Shown here one piece after another: positions 28,703-38,497 of a stretch of 64,000 nt of DNA. Position 1 is the first letter of the stretch; each line of letters opens with the position of its first letter. Under the pieces are notes generated by a model. That model had not been told where the DNA came from, ran no database searches, and saw nothing but the letters and a program-made list of their open reading frames with translations. Source of the stretch: Polaromonas sp. (GTDB lineage: Bacteria > Pseudomonadota > Gammaproteobacteria > Burkholderiales > Burkholderiaceae_C); assembly GCF_012927455.1 (NCBI RefSeq), contig NZ_JABBPE010000022.1:1-64000 (forward strand), written 5' to 3'. The position numbers and the translations under genes are program-made.

Positions 28703-31129
28703 TTAACTTTGCGCCGGTGCCAGATCGGACCGTGGCGAAGCGGCCGCGCCCTCGGTCTCCAGCGCATCCAGCAGTGCAAACAGCTTTCCAAGACCTTCGA
28801 ACAGCGCGAGCCCAGGCACGGCCCGGTCAGGACGAACGGATCGACCAGCCAGTTGCGCCAACACCTTGCGCGCCGTGTCCGCCCATGCGTCCTGCGCACG
28901 CTGCAAACGAAACACCGTGGTGCAAGCCTGTCCGGCAATCAGCAGACGCTTTGGCAGGTCAGAGCCATCAACCGCAGCGCCATCTCCGAGCAGAGGAATA
29001 CTTTGATTAAGCAGTTTGAAGTACGGTTCGGCAGCGGCGCGCCACGCTGGCCACTGCGCTATTTGCTGCGCTGTGGCCTGGACGCCGGTACTGGCCAGCA
29101 CGTAGCTGTGGGCGAGCGCTTTACCGCTATCTACATCCACAATTCGCCTGATGACACAGCGCAGCGTCAAAGGCGCCGCGTCTGCGTGCGCGCTACTGGC
29201 CTGGGAATCAGGACGCAGGCTGACCAGTGCCTCTGCCACCGAAACCAGTGCGGACTTTTTACGGAACAGGACGGGCTCCGAAGCGCCAAAAGCGAGCCCT
29301 GCGGCCAGCTTGGCCAGCGTGGCCGGAGCGCCGCTGGCGGCAGCGGCGATGCGCTGGCTACCTGTCGCGGTTGCCGCCCATTGCAGCCCGCCGGATTGCC
29401 ACGCCCGCATCAACTCGGACGCAGGCACACGCGCCAACAGCTGGATGACGGGTTTTTCAGATTTTTGCTGTTGCACCCCACCATGCGGTTCGGTCTTTGC
29501 CAGCCACTGAAACGGCGCGGCCAAGGGCAGGCCGGTACGATCAGACAGCGCCAGATGGCTAAACAGCGAATGACCCTCAGCACGCTGACCAAGGGTCAGG
29601 GAGATCTCACCGGCAACCGTCAACACGTAGTTGCTGCAACTGACCTCGCTGCCGGTGCGTGCCTGCAAAAGCAGGGTTTTTGCGATCGCCTTCTGCCCGA
29701 CCTGACCAGCGGACAGCTGGCGCCAAAGGTCCCGGGTCTCATCAAAACCGATCTGGCCGGCGCTGAGCGCGCTCGCGTTGATTGTCAGTTCCTCTGCATT
29801 GTGGGTGAGCGCACGGATTAATTGGTGGCATTGCAAACGCAGCCGTGCACTGACGGCCTCTGCCGCAACCACGCCCGCCTCATTGCCGGGCGCCGACGGC
29901 CGTTCGCCTAGATCAGCCTCGCCGGGCACAAAGAAGGCGCTCGGGCTTTTGGCCTGAAAAACGCTGTCAACCAATGCGCTGCGGTCACCGAGGGCAAGGT
30001 GTTCCGGAACCTTCTGGCCGCTGGAAACATAGTGAACCGGCAAGCGATGCCGAATGGCCATGTCGATCAGCACGCCCGGGTGCGTGGCTTCATCAACTTT
30101 GGTGAAGATGCAGCCCACCAGGTCGTTCGCGCTGCCAGCTTTCTCGCTACGGCGGTAAGCCTGGACCACTTCGTTGAGTGTGTCGCCATGACTGGTCGCA
30201 TTGAGCAGCAGCAGGCGCTTGACCGGCCGACTGGCGCCGCATAGCATGGCGATTTGCTCGGACACGGCGCGGTCGCGTTGGCTCCTGCCAACCGTGTCAA
30301 TCAGCACCATGTGCTTGTCTCGCAGATCCGACAGCACCAGTTCGAGATCAACCGCGTCTTTGACGGCATGCACCGACACGCCGAGGATCTGACCATAGAT
30401 GCGCAACTGCTCATAGGCGCCAATCCGGTAACTGTCGGTCGTGACCAGCGCAAGTTTTTCAGGACCAAAGCGCATGACGTAACGCGCAGCCAGCTTCGCG
30501 GTGGTAGTGGTCTTGCCAACCCCGGTCGGTCCCATGAGCGCAAAGACGCCACCTTCATCCATCAGCGCGTCTTCGTTTTCAAGAATGGGAAGCTGGCGCG
30601 CCAGGGTCGACTTAACATAGGCCAGCCCCACGGCATAGCTCTGCCCGGTGGGCAGGTCGGCCAAGATATCTTTGGCCAGGCGGGCACTGAAACCTGCACC
30701 CAGCAGGGTACGCAGCAGGTGGCCACGCACCGGGTCACGCCTTTGCGCTTCGTTCCACACAATGCCGGCCAACTGCTCTTCAATCATGCCGCGCATCGAA
30801 TGGATTTCGCGCAGAACGCAGGCGTCATCGCCGACGCCCACGCCCACGCCCACGCCCATGCTGGTGATATTTGGCGCAGAAGGCAGTGCGACCGCCGGCG
30901 GGTGCGGCGCAGCCATTGGCTCGGGCACAACAACTGGTGCCGCCAAAGTCGGCTGAACCGTGACTGATTCTTCCAGCATGGCCACGATCTCGACGCCTTG
31001 GTCAGTCACACGGTTGGACACAATGATGGCGTCGGGTCCCAGCTTTTCGCGCACCAGGCGCAAAGCCTCGCGACTTGAGGGCGCGACGATCGTACAGGTA
31101 GCCGTATTGGCTTGCAGATTGGTGTTCAA
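28703..31129 (-). CDS. flhF: Flagellar SRP-type GTPase FlhF, with long C-terminal extension
   Basis: 808 residues, about twice the usual 370-450. N-terminal basic B domain, then NG domain with GPTGVGKTTTTAKLAARY from residue 200 (P-loop 200-207), TTDSYRIGAYEQLRIYGQIL and VLIDTVGRSQRD, ending near residue 395 with THPGVLIDMAIRHRLPVHYV. After residue 410 comes some 400 residues that I cannot assign; they are well-behaved coding sequence of normal composition. FlhF places or controls flagella at the cell pole. A (GV)n run at 92-100 comes from a 6-base repeat. It overlaps flhA by 4 bases. Confidence 0.93.
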   Translation of the reverse strand: MNTNLQANTATCTIVAPSSREALRLVREKLGPDAIIVSNRVTDQGVEIVAMLEESVTVQPTLAAPVVVPEPMAAPHPPAVALPSAPNITSMGVGVGVGVGDDACVLREIHSMRGMIEEQLAGIVWNEAQRRDPVRGHLLRTLLGAGFSARLAKDILADLPTGQSYAVGLAYVKSTLARQLPILENEDALMDEGGVFALMGPTGVGKTTTTAKLAARYVMRFGPEKLALVTTDSYRIGAYEQLRIYGQILGVSVHAVKDAVDLELVLSDLRDKHMVLIDTVGRSQRDRAVSEQIAMLCGASRPVKRLLLLNATSHGDTLNEVVQAYRRSEKAGSANDLVGCIFTKVDEATHPGVLIDMAIRHRLPVHYVSSGQKVPEHLALGDRSALVDSVFQAKSPSAFFVPGEADLGERPSAPGNEAGVVAAEAVSARLRLQCHQLIRALTHNAEELTINASALSAGQIGFDETRDLWRQLSAGQVGQKAIAKTLLLQARTGSEVSCSNYVLTVAGEISLTLGQRAEGHSLFSHLALSDRTGLPLAAPFQWLAKTEPHGGVQQQKSEKPVIQLLARVPASELMRAWQSGGLQWAATATGSQRIAAAASGAPATLAKLAAGLAFGASEPVLFRKKSALVSVAEALVSLRPDSQASSAHADAAPLTLRCVIRRIVDVDSGKALAHSYVLASTGVQATAQQIAQWPAWRAAAEPYFKLLNQSIPLLGDGAAVDGSDLPKRLLIAGQACTTVFRLQRAQDAWADTARKVLAQLAGRSVRPDRAVPGLALFEGLGKLFALLDALETEGAAASPRSDLAPAQS

Positions 31130-33216
31130 GCTTTGCTTCCGATAGTGCTGGTCACTTTGATGGTGCGGGTATCTGGTATTTCAGCGTGGGAAAGTACCTT
31201 GAGCTGCGGCAGACTACGCCGTAAAAAACGGGCCAGCAAGACGCGTAGCGGATGCTGCACCACCAGAACGGGTGTCAATCCCAACTGTGCCTGACGCGCC
31301 ATCGCCACTTGGGCCTCACGCAACAGGTTATCTGCCAGGCCGGGCTCCAGACCATTGCTGTTACTAAGCGCCTGCAACAAAATGCGATCAAGCGACCCAT
31401 CGAGGCTGATGACCTGCAGCTCTTCATTGCCCGGGAAAATCTGCTGGACAATCGCGCGCCCCAGCGCCAGTCGGATCAGCGAGGTCAATTCCGTCGTATC
31501 CGTCACAGCAGGTGCATTTTCGGCAAGCACGTCCAAAATGGTCCGCATGTCCCGGATCGACACGCCCTCGTCAAGCAAGTTTTGCAGCACCTTTTGCACG
31601 CTCGTAAGTGACAAGGCCTTGGGCACCAGGCCTTCGATCAGCATGGGCGATTCCTTGCCAATGCGGTCTAGCAACTGCTGCACCTCTTGGCGCCCCAACA
31701 ACTCGGCCGCATGCGTATGAATCAAGTGATTTAGATGCGTCGCCACCACAGTGCTGGCGTCGACAACGGTGTAGCCGTAGATCTGAGCTTGTTCGCGCAA
31801 ACTGGCTTCAATCCAGATCGCTGGCAGGCCGAAAGCCGGGTCTTTGGTAGGCGTGCCGGGTAGCGTCGCGCTGACTTGTCCCGGATTGATGGCCATCCAT
31901 TGACCAGGTGTTGCCTCTCCCTGTCCGATCTGCACGCCTTTGAGCTTGACCACATAGGCGTTTGGCTTGATCTCCAGGTTGTCGCGAATATGCACCACGG
32001 GCACCAGAAACCCAATGTCTTGCGCGAACTTCTTGCGAATACTTTTAATGCGCCCCAACAACTCGCCGTTTTGTGCGCTGTCCACCAGCGAAATTAGTCG
32101 GTAGCCCACTTCAAGCCCCAGCGGATCCACCAGCGTCACATCGTCCCAGCTGGCTTCCTGCGCCTCCACTGTTGCCGGCGCGGACGACGGCGCGGCGGCA
32201 ACGAGGTCCGCACCGCTTGCCTTGCGCTGCATGACGCGCCGCCCGAACCAGATCAGGCCACCAGCAATGATCAGGAACGCCAAGTTTGGCATTCCCGGAA
32301 TCAATCCCATCATGCCGATGACGCCCGCCGTAAGGAACAGCACTTGCGGATTGGCAAAGAGTTGGCCGGTGAGTTGTCCGCCCACGTCCTCATCGGTGGT
32401 GACGCGCGACACGATCACACCGGCTGCAGTTGAAATGACCAATGCCGGAATTTGCGCCACCAGACCATCGCCAATCGCCAGCAGGGTGTATGTCGTGGCC
32501 GCTTCCGAGAACCCCATGTCGTGCTGGGCCACGCCAACAATCAGGCCGCCAATGATGTTGATGACCAGAATGAGTAAACCCGCGACCGCGTCGCCGCGGA
32601 CAAACTTGCTGGCACCGTCCATTGAGCCGTAAAAGTCAGCCTCCTGTGCCACTTCGGCGCGACGCTTGCGTGCGACGTCTTCGCCGATCAATCCGGCATT
32701 CAGATCAGCGTCGATCGCCATCTGCTTGCCGGGCATGGCGTCTAGCGTGAAGCGCGCACCGACTTCGGCAATACGGCCGGCACCCTTGGTGATCACCATG
32801 AAGTTGATCACGACTAAAATTATGAAGACCATCACGCCGACTGCAAAGTTGCCGCCCACCAGAAAATGACCAAAAGCCTCGATCACTTTACCGGCAGCGT
32901 CCGGGCCGGTGTGCCCTTCCATCAACACGACGCGGGTGGAGGCGACGTTGAGCGACAGCCGAAGCAGCGTGGTGAACAGCAGCACCGCAGGAAAGGCCGC
33001 GAAGTCCAGCGCCTTCATGGTGTACATGCTGACCAGCAAAACCATGATGGACAGCGCAATATTGAACGTGAACAACAAGTCCAGTAAAAACGGCGGCAGT
33101 GGCAGAATCATCATGCTGAGAATCAGAATGATCAGGACAGGACCTACCAGCCCCTTGCCATTGCTGCCTGCCAACATTTGCTTGGGCAGACGCAACCATG
33201 AATTGAGCACCGTCAT
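31126..33216 (-). CDS. flhA: Flagellar export gate protein FlhA
   Basis: 696 residues. Eight membrane helices in the first half carry the FHIPEP motif region (GAGRIAEVGARFTLDAMPGK, then QMAIDADLNAGLIGEDVARK), and a large cytoplasmic domain follows, which forms the nonameric ring for export substrates. It overlaps flhB and flhF by 4 bases each. Confidence 0.98.
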   Translation of the reverse strand: MTVLNSWLRLPKQMLAGSNGKGLVGPVLIILILSMMILPLPPFLLDLLFTFNIALSIMVLLVSMYTMKALDFAAFPAVLLFTTLLRLSLNVASTRVVLMEGHTGPDAAGKVIEAFGHFLVGGNFAVGVMVFIILVVINFMVITKGAGRIAEVGARFTLDAMPGKQMAIDADLNAGLIGEDVARKRRAEVAQEADFYGSMDGASKFVRGDAVAGLLILVINIIGGLIVGVAQHDMGFSEAATTYTLLAIGDGLVAQIPALVISTAAGVIVSRVTTDEDVGGQLTGQLFANPQVLFLTAGVIGMMGLIPGMPNLAFLIIAGGLIWFGRRVMQRKASGADLVAAAPSSAPATVEAQEASWDDVTLVDPLGLEVGYRLISLVDSAQNGELLGRIKSIRKKFAQDIGFLVPVVHIRDNLEIKPNAYVVKLKGVQIGQGEATPGQWMAINPGQVSATLPGTPTKDPAFGLPAIWIEASLREQAQIYGYTVVDASTVVATHLNHLIHTHAAELLGRQEVQQLLDRIGKESPMLIEGLVPKALSLTSVQKVLQNLLDEGVSIRDMRTILDVLAENAPAVTDTTELTSLIRLALGRAIVQQIFPGNEELQVISLDGSLDRILLQALSNSNGLEPGLADNLLREAQVAMARQAQLGLTPVLVVQHPLRVLLARFLRRSLPQLKVLSHAEIPDTRTIKVTSTIGSKA

Positions 33217-34355
33217 GCGGTAGTCCCCAGGGGATCAAGTGATTCTGGAACTGGCAAATTCTGGGGAGCACGCGGTGCGGTGCCGCCTTCGCTCAACTGG
33301 TGATTGAGCTGATACGCCCAGGCCAGCACTTCGGCCACTGCGGCATACAGGGACGCAGGAATTTCGTCGCCCAGTTTGGTGTGGCAGTACAGTGCCCGGG
33401 TCAGTGGCGCGGCCTCCAGAATCGGAATCTTGTTTTCTTCGGCCATGGCGCGAATGCGTAAGGCCACCAGATCAGCACCTTTGGCAACCACGCGTGGCGC
33501 GCGCATTTCCTTGTCATGGTATTTCAGGGCGACCGCAAAATGGGTGGGATTGGTAACGATGATGTCGGCCTTGGGCACTTCGGCCATCATGCGGCGCTTG
33601 GCCATCTGCTGCTGCTGCCGGCGGATCTGCGCCTTGACCTGCGGATCGCCGTCGTTTTCTTTTTGTTCCTGCCGCAAGTCCTCGCGCGACATGCGCAGCT
33701 TGCGATGGTGGCTCCACAGCTGGTAGGGCACATCGATGAGTGCCACCAGCAGCAAAGAACCAATGATGAGCGCGCAAGTCAGGGCCACCAGCTTGAGGGC
33801 ATGCGGCAGTGCCGCATGCACCGGCTCGCTCATCAGCGCCATGATATCGCTCACTTCGGCCGAGATGACCCACCATGCAACGCCGCCGACCAGCAGGGAC
33901 TTGACGATGGTCTTGACCAGTTCAGCGAGTGATTCGGTCGAAAACATGCGACCAATTCCGGCCACAGGATTCATTTTTGAGAAAGTGGGCGCCAACGATT
34001 TGGTTGAAAACAGCCAGCCACCGAGCATCATGGGCGCCACCAGCGCAGCCACCAGCATCATGGCCAACAGCGGCATCAGTGCCTGCAGCGCGTGCAACAC
34101 TGCTGTGCCGGCTTGCACCATCATGTGAGAGGCATCGAATGCTGAGGCCCGCTCAAATTGCAGGCCATTGCGCAAGGCGCTGCTGAAATGCCCCCCCATC
34201 ATCGCGCCCATGGCCCACAAGCCGCCCATGCCGGTCACCAGCATCACAAACGTGACCAGCTCGCGAGAGCGTGCAACTTGCCCCTCCTCACGAGCTTTTT
34301 CCAGACGCGCGGGCGAGGCGGGTTCTGATTTTTCAAGGTCACTTTCTTCCGCCAT
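33213..34355 (-). CDS. flhB: Flagellar export switch protein FlhB
   Basis: 380 residues with four membrane helices and a cytoplasmic domain holding the self-cleaving NPTH (IIVTNPTHFAVALKYHD). FlhB switches export from hook to filament substrates after FliK signals. The ATG at 34355 with CGGAG upstream is preferred to a TTG one codon earlier. Confidence 0.97.
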   Translation of the reverse strand: MAEESDLEKSEPASPARLEKAREEGQVARSRELVTFVMLVTGMGGLWAMGAMMGGHFSSALRNGLQFERASAFDASHMMVQAGTAVLHALQALMPLLAMMLVAALVAPMMLGGWLFSTKSLAPTFSKMNPVAGIGRMFSTESLAELVKTIVKSLLVGGVAWWVISAEVSDIMALMSEPVHAALPHALKLVALTCALIIGSLLLVALIDVPYQLWSHHRKLRMSREDLRQEQKENDGDPQVKAQIRRQQQQMAKRRMMAEVPKADIIVTNPTHFAVALKYHDKEMRAPRVVAKGADLVALRIRAMAEENKIPILEAAPLTRALYCHTKLGDEIPASLYAAVAEVLAWAYQLNHQLSEGGTAPRAPQNLPVPESLDPLGTTA

Positions 34356-34484
34356 CAATGCTCCGGATCACCAAGCGCAACAGGCGCCCGATGTCAAAGA
34401 TTATTGGGGCAGCGGCCTTGAACCGATAGGCCAAACAAGCCAGCGATAGACCTGCTCCTTGCGCAATCAGGATTTCGCCGACTA

Positions 34485-35126
34485 TTAGAACCCGAGGCTG
34501 GCCAAAAGATCGTCCACCTGGTTCTGATTTTCGACCGCATCCGGATTGCCCGTCTTGGTTTGGGGCCCGTTGAGCAACCCGCTGTTCGCTTCCATCCGCT
34601 TTTCAATCGGGGTGTTGTCAATCAAAAGCTGCAACAGCTGGGTTTCTATGTCCTGGATCATGTCCATCATCTTCTTGACAACCTGGCCGGTCAGGTCCTG
34701 GAAGTCCTGCGCCATCATGATCTCCATCAACTGCGCATGGGTCGCACTAACCTTCAGCGGCACCGCGGACAGGTAACTGCGGGTATCGATGACCAATTCC
34801 CGCGCATCGTCCAGCGCTAGCGCGCTTGAAAACCAGACATCCCAGCGCGCTGTCAGGCCACTGGCCTGCCTGGACAGGTTTTCCTGAATCGGCTGCGCAA
34901 TATCAACCGCATTGAGCGCCCGCTCTGCCGCGCGTTCTGTCATCTGGGCCACATAGTTGAGGCGTTCACGCGCGTCGGGAATTGCTTCAGTCACGCGGGC
35001 AATGCCCTTGTCAAGGCCCAGCTCACGCATGCCTTCGCGCATCTGGCGCGCCAAATGGCCGATGCGATTGACCAGCTGCTCGGCCGAATCGCCAACGATC
35101 GGATTGGACAGTGCTTCCTGCGCCAT
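34485..35126 (-). CDS. cheZ: Chemotaxis phosphatase CheZ
   Basis: 213 residues. CheZ dephosphorylates CheY. The long helical hairpin contains MAQDFQDLTGQVVKKMMDMI with the catalytic Asp/Gln pair, and the protein ends NQNQVDDLLASLGF, the CheY-binding tail. The ATG at 35126 lies 1 base after the cheY stop. Confidence 0.97.
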   Translation of the reverse strand: MAQEALSNPIVGDSAEQLVNRIGHLARQMREGMRELGLDKGIARVTEAIPDARERLNYVAQMTERAAERALNAVDIAQPIQENLSRQASGLTARWDVWFSSALALDDARELVIDTRSYLSAVPLKVSATHAQLMEIMMAQDFQDLTGQVVKKMMDMIQDIETQLLQLLIDNTPIEKRMEANSGLLNGPQTKTGNPDAVENQNQVDDLLASLGF

Positions 35127-35127
35127 A

Positions 35128-35526
35128 TCAAACACTTTCTTTCGCAATTTTCTCAAATATCTTGGTGATCTTTTCTTCCAACGTGATGGCTGTAAACGGC
35201 TTAACCACATAGCCATTCGCTCCAGCCTGGGCAGCGGCAATGATGTTTTCCTTTTTCGCCTCTGCAGTCACCATCAATACCGGCAGCTTGCGCAGCGAAG
35301 GATCAGCTCGAATAGCCTGCAGCATAGCCAGGCCGTCCATGTTGGGCATATTCCAGTCGGACACGACAAAGCCGTAGCCGCCGCCTTTGAGCTTTTCCAG
35401 ACCGGCTGCGCCGTCCTCGGCCTCGTCAACATTGACGAATTCCAGTTCTTTGAGCAGATTGCGAATAATCCGGCGCATCGTCGGAAAATCATCCACAACC
35501 AGAATTTTGATACTTTTATCTACCAC
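35128..35526 (-). CDS. cheY: Chemotaxis response regulator CheY
   Basis: 132 residues, a single receiver domain. Acidic pair in [13 protein letters not shown], phosphorylated Asp in [12 protein letters not shown], conserved Thr in [12 protein letters not shown] and Lys in GYVVKPFT. CheY-P binds FliM. The GTG at 35526 is chosen since TGGAG sits 7-11 bases upstream and the protein then begins [11 protein letters not shown] as in relatives; a longer start at 35538 lacks a binding site. Confidence 0.96.
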   Translation of the reverse strand: MVDKSIKILVVDDFPTMRRIIRNLLKELEFVNVDEAEDGAAGLEKLKGGGYGFVVSDWNMPNMDGLAMLQAIRADPSLRKLPVLMVTAEAKKENIIAAAQAGANGYVVKPFTAITLEEKITKIFEKIAKESV

Positions 35527-35605
35527 GTCCAACTCCACAAATTGACTATCAACTTAGGCCTTCAGCGGTGCATCCGCGTAACCAGAAACCTTGTTGCGGC
35601 TGGCT

Positions 35606-36691
35606 TTAAACCCGGGTGGTTCTCTCACCCAATGACCTCAGGTGCGCTATCACTCGCTGGCTCATTTCTGCCAGCGGAACGACCTCGCTCGCTGCGCCGA
35701 GAGCAATCGCTTCGCGCGGCATGCCAAAAACCACACAACTGGGCTCGTCCTGTGCCAGCGTAAAGGCACCCGCCTGATGCATGCGCAAAAGGCCTTCAGC
35801 GCCATCACGGCCCATGCCGGTCAGAATCACGCCGATGGCATTTTTGCCTGCGTGCTTTGCCGCTGAATCAAACAAAACGTCAATAGATGGGCGATGCCGG
35901 TTCACCGGCGGCTCCTGGTCCACTTGCACAACGTAATTGGCACCGCTGCGCGTAAGAGACAGATGAAATCCGCCTGGCGCAATGTAGGCATGGCCGGGCA
36001 ATATGCGTTCACCATGAACCGCCTCCGTCACAGCGACGCGGCACAAGCCGTTAAGACGCTGGGCAAAAGAATTGGTAAAGCCGGCGGGCATGTGCTGCGC
36101 AATCAGAATGCCCGGGCTGTCCGGCGGCAGCGGCTGTAACAGTTCCCGGATCGCTTCAGTGCCACCGGTAGACGCACCGATGATGATGAGCTTCTCGGTG
36201 CTTAGCAAGGGACTGCGCAGCATAGGCGCGTCGGCAATTACGGATAGCCCGCTTCCGTTCGCCGCTCGTTTAACGGGCAGGATGCGGGCAGCGGCAGCAA
36301 TACGGATCTTGCCAACGATCAGGTCCGTGTAGGCCAGCAGGCCATCACGTATGCCCAGGCGTGGCTTGGTGACAAAGTCGATCGCCCCCAGCTCAAGTGC
36401 GCGCAGCGCAGCTTCCGATCCGCGCTCGGTCAAAGAGGACACCATCACGACCGGCATGGGCCGCAAGCGCATTAATTTCTCGAGAAACTCCAGTCCGTCC
36501 ATGCGGGGCATTTCTACGTCCAGCGTCATGACGTCAGGGTTGTGCTGCTTAACCAGATCGCGGGCAACCAGCGGATCGGAGGCGGTTGCCACTACGGCCA
36601 TGTCAGCTTGGCTATTGATGATTTCCGTCATCAGGCTGCGTATCAGCGCGGAGTCGTCGACACACAAGACCTTGATTTTTTTTGTGGTCAT
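35606..36691 (-). CDS. cheB: Chemotaxis methylesterase/deamidase CheB
   Basis: 361 residues: N-terminal receiver ([16 protein letters not shown], phosphorylated Asp in [13 protein letters not shown]) joined to the methylesterase domain with the catalytic Ser ([16 protein letters not shown]), His ([15 protein letters not shown]) and Asp ([13 protein letters not shown]). It removes methyl groups from receptors. The ATG overlaps the cheD stop by 4 bases. Confidence 0.97.
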   Translation of the reverse strand: MTTKKIKVLCVDDSALIRSLMTEIINSQADMAVVATASDPLVARDLVKQHNPDVMTLDVEMPRMDGLEFLEKLMRLRPMPVVMVSSLTERGSEAALRALELGAIDFVTKPRLGIRDGLLAYTDLIVGKIRIAAAARILPVKRAANGSGLSVIADAPMLRSPLLSTEKLIIIGASTGGTEAIRELLQPLPPDSPGILIAQHMPAGFTNSFAQRLNGLCRVAVTEAVHGERILPGHAYIAPGGFHLSLTRSGANYVVQVDQEPPVNRHRPSIDVLFDSAAKHAGKNAIGVILTGMGRDGAEGLLRMHQAGAFTLAQDEPSCVVFGMPREAIALGAASEVVPLAEMSQRVIAHLRSLGERTTRV

Positions 36692-37356
36692 GGCGTTGCC
36701 GGGCACCTTTTTGCAAAGTCCCGAAGAAGGCCTGCTTTGCCCAGTTCCGGTTCCAGATCCAGCTTCCTGCGGCCGCGCTGCTTTAGCAATGCCTGCACCA
36801 GTTCCTGTTCCTCGCGCTGAACCATCAACGTGTCGTCCTGGCGTCTAAGCTTTCGCACAGTCACCTTGCCAGTTCCGGGAAAATAGTTGATGCGGCGGGG
36901 CAGCTTGCCGCGCAGATCCTGGGCAGCTATCCGGACCTGCTCCATCTGAAGGTAACGGAGTACGAAATCGGCGTTACGGTCACCGATATTAAGCATTGAC
37001 ATATTGGCCAGCACCGCGCCGCCACCGAAGACCTTCGCTTCAAGGCGCTCGCGCCTGGCCCCGGCCTTGAACAGTGCATTGAGCAGCACCTCCATGGCGT
37101 AGCTGCCATAGCGCATGGCAGCGGCCTTCTCCCGCGAGTTCGGATCCGCATCCGGCAGCATGAAGTGGTTCATGCCGCCAACACCGGCGGTACTGTCGCG
37201 TACACAGGCTGAAACGCACGAACCCAGTACGGTGGTTAGCACCATGTTCTCGGCGGTGATGTAGTACTCCCCAGGCAATAGCTTGACGGCTGAAATCTCC
37301 AGCTCGCGATCAAAGTAGTGGCGCGTGGCAAGCTGCTCGAGGTCAAGTGCAATCAT
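36688..37356 (-). CDS. cheD: Chemoreceptor glutamine deamidase CheD
   Basis: 222 residues. The catalytic Cys is in [12 protein letters not shown] and the His in [10 protein letters not shown]; the Thr of LTTVLGSC completes the site. CheD deamidates receptor glutamines. It is coupled to cheR and cheB by 4-base overlaps on both sides. Confidence 0.96.
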   Translation of the reverse strand: MIALDLEQLATRHYFDRELEISAVKLLPGEYYITAENMVLTTVLGSCVSACVRDSTAGVGGMNHFMLPDADPNSREKAAAMRYGSYAMEVLLNALFKAGARRERLEAKVFGGGAVLANMSMLNIGDRNADFVLRYLQMEQVRIAAQDLRGKLPRRINYFPGTGKVTVRKLRRQDDTLMVQREEQELVQALLKQRGRRKLDLEPELGKAGLLRDFAKRCPATP

Positions 37357-38222
37357 GCGGCCACCTTGGTCCGCTCTGAAGCAAGTTCATAAACCGTCTG
37401 ACCCCGCAACCGGAGTGTCCGGCTGGCAAACGAGAAATTTTCAGAATGCCCGGCAAATAGCAAGGCATGCGGCTTCATCAGCAGCGCAAAGCGCTCCAGA
37501 ATTTTCGCTTGCGTAGGCTTGTCGAAATAAATCATGACGTTGCGACAGAAGAGGGCGTCAAACGTGTCGTTTAACGCCCATCGCGGATCCAGCAGATTGA
37601 GCCGCGAGAACTTGACCATCGCCGCGACTTCCGGTCGTATCCTGACCAGACCCGCCTGCGCGCCTGAGCCTTTTAGAAAAAACCGCCTGAGGCGCTCCGG
37701 CGACAGCTTGCAGACTTGCTCCATCGTAAAAACGCCTGCCATTGCCTTGGTAAGCACCTGTGTATCAATATCTGTTGCCACCACACTGGCAGAGCTGGCA
37801 CGACTGCCCAACGCCTCAATCAGCGTCATTGCAATAGAGTAAGGCTCTTCCCCGGTAGACGCCGCTGAGCACCAGACGGTAAGGGGCTGCGAGCAACTGC
37901 GGGCGTGCTCGGCCAGCACAGGAAAATGATGCGCCTCGCGAAAAAACGCTGTCAGATTGGTTGTCAGGGCATTAGTGAACAGCTGCCACTCAGCGCTGTT
38001 GGGGTCGGACTCCAGAAAGCTCAGGTATGCGGAAAACTCCTTCAGCCTGAGTTCCCGCAAGCGCCGCGCCAGGCGGCTGTACACCATTTGACGCTTTTGC
38101 GCGCTCAGCGCTATTCCGGCACGTTCATGAATGAGTGTGCGTATTCTCGAAAAATCATGGTCAGTAAGAAGAAAATCGGGACTCACTGAGGATGGCTCAA
38201 TACTGCGCAGGGTAGTGTTCAT
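37353..38222 (-). CDS. cheR: Chemotaxis methyltransferase CheR
   Basis: 289 residues. The all-helical N-terminal domain is followed by a SAM-dependent methyltransferase with [37 protein letters not shown] and [18 protein letters not shown]. CheR methylates receptor glutamates and binds the receptor's C-terminal pentapeptide, which is present in the window's chemoreceptor. It is the first gene of the cheRDBYZ unit. Confidence 0.97.
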   Translation of the reverse strand: MNTTLRSIEPSSVSPDFLLTDHDFSRIRTLIHERAGIALSAQKRQMVYSRLARRLRELRLKEFSAYLSFLESDPNSAEWQLFTNALTTNLTAFFREAHHFPVLAEHARSCSQPLTVWCSAASTGEEPYSIAMTLIEALGSRASSASVVATDIDTQVLTKAMAGVFTMEQVCKLSPERLRRFFLKGSGAQAGLVRIRPEVAAMVKFSRLNLLDPRWALNDTFDALFCRNVMIYFDKPTQAKILERFALLMKPHALLFAGHSENFSFASRTLRLRGQTVYELASERTKVAA

Positions 38223-38413
38223 AGGCTTTGATGTCGTGGCGCGCGCAAATTAACCATCTCCGGTTTTTCGATCTATTTGCCATCTCTCCCATGCGGGTTG
38301 AGCAACGAAGACATGCTCAATGTACACAGCCATGGCTTGGTGCCATGCACCGAAGAGCCATCAAAAAGGACCGCTCTTTAGCTCTTTACCTGTCCGATTG
38401 AGCGCAAGCCCTG

Positions 38414-38441
38414 TTATCTAGCATTGATTACAGATTTTTTA
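38414..38441 (-). promoter_or_regulatory. Candidate sigma-28 promoter for cheR
   Basis: Minus-strand TAAAAAAT (38434-38441), 12-base spacer, CTAGATAA (38414-38421). This is a weak match to TAAAGTTT-N11-GCCGATAA, with the same 12-base spacing as the chemoreceptor promoter. It would give a leader of about 185 bases. The remaining gap between cheR and the EAL-HDOD gene (38223-38497) shows no coding sequence. Confidence 0.3.
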
Positions 38442-38497
38442 GCGCCTGCTCGTCGACTTGGTGCAGTAGCGAGCGCGCTACTGATAAGGCCGAAACA

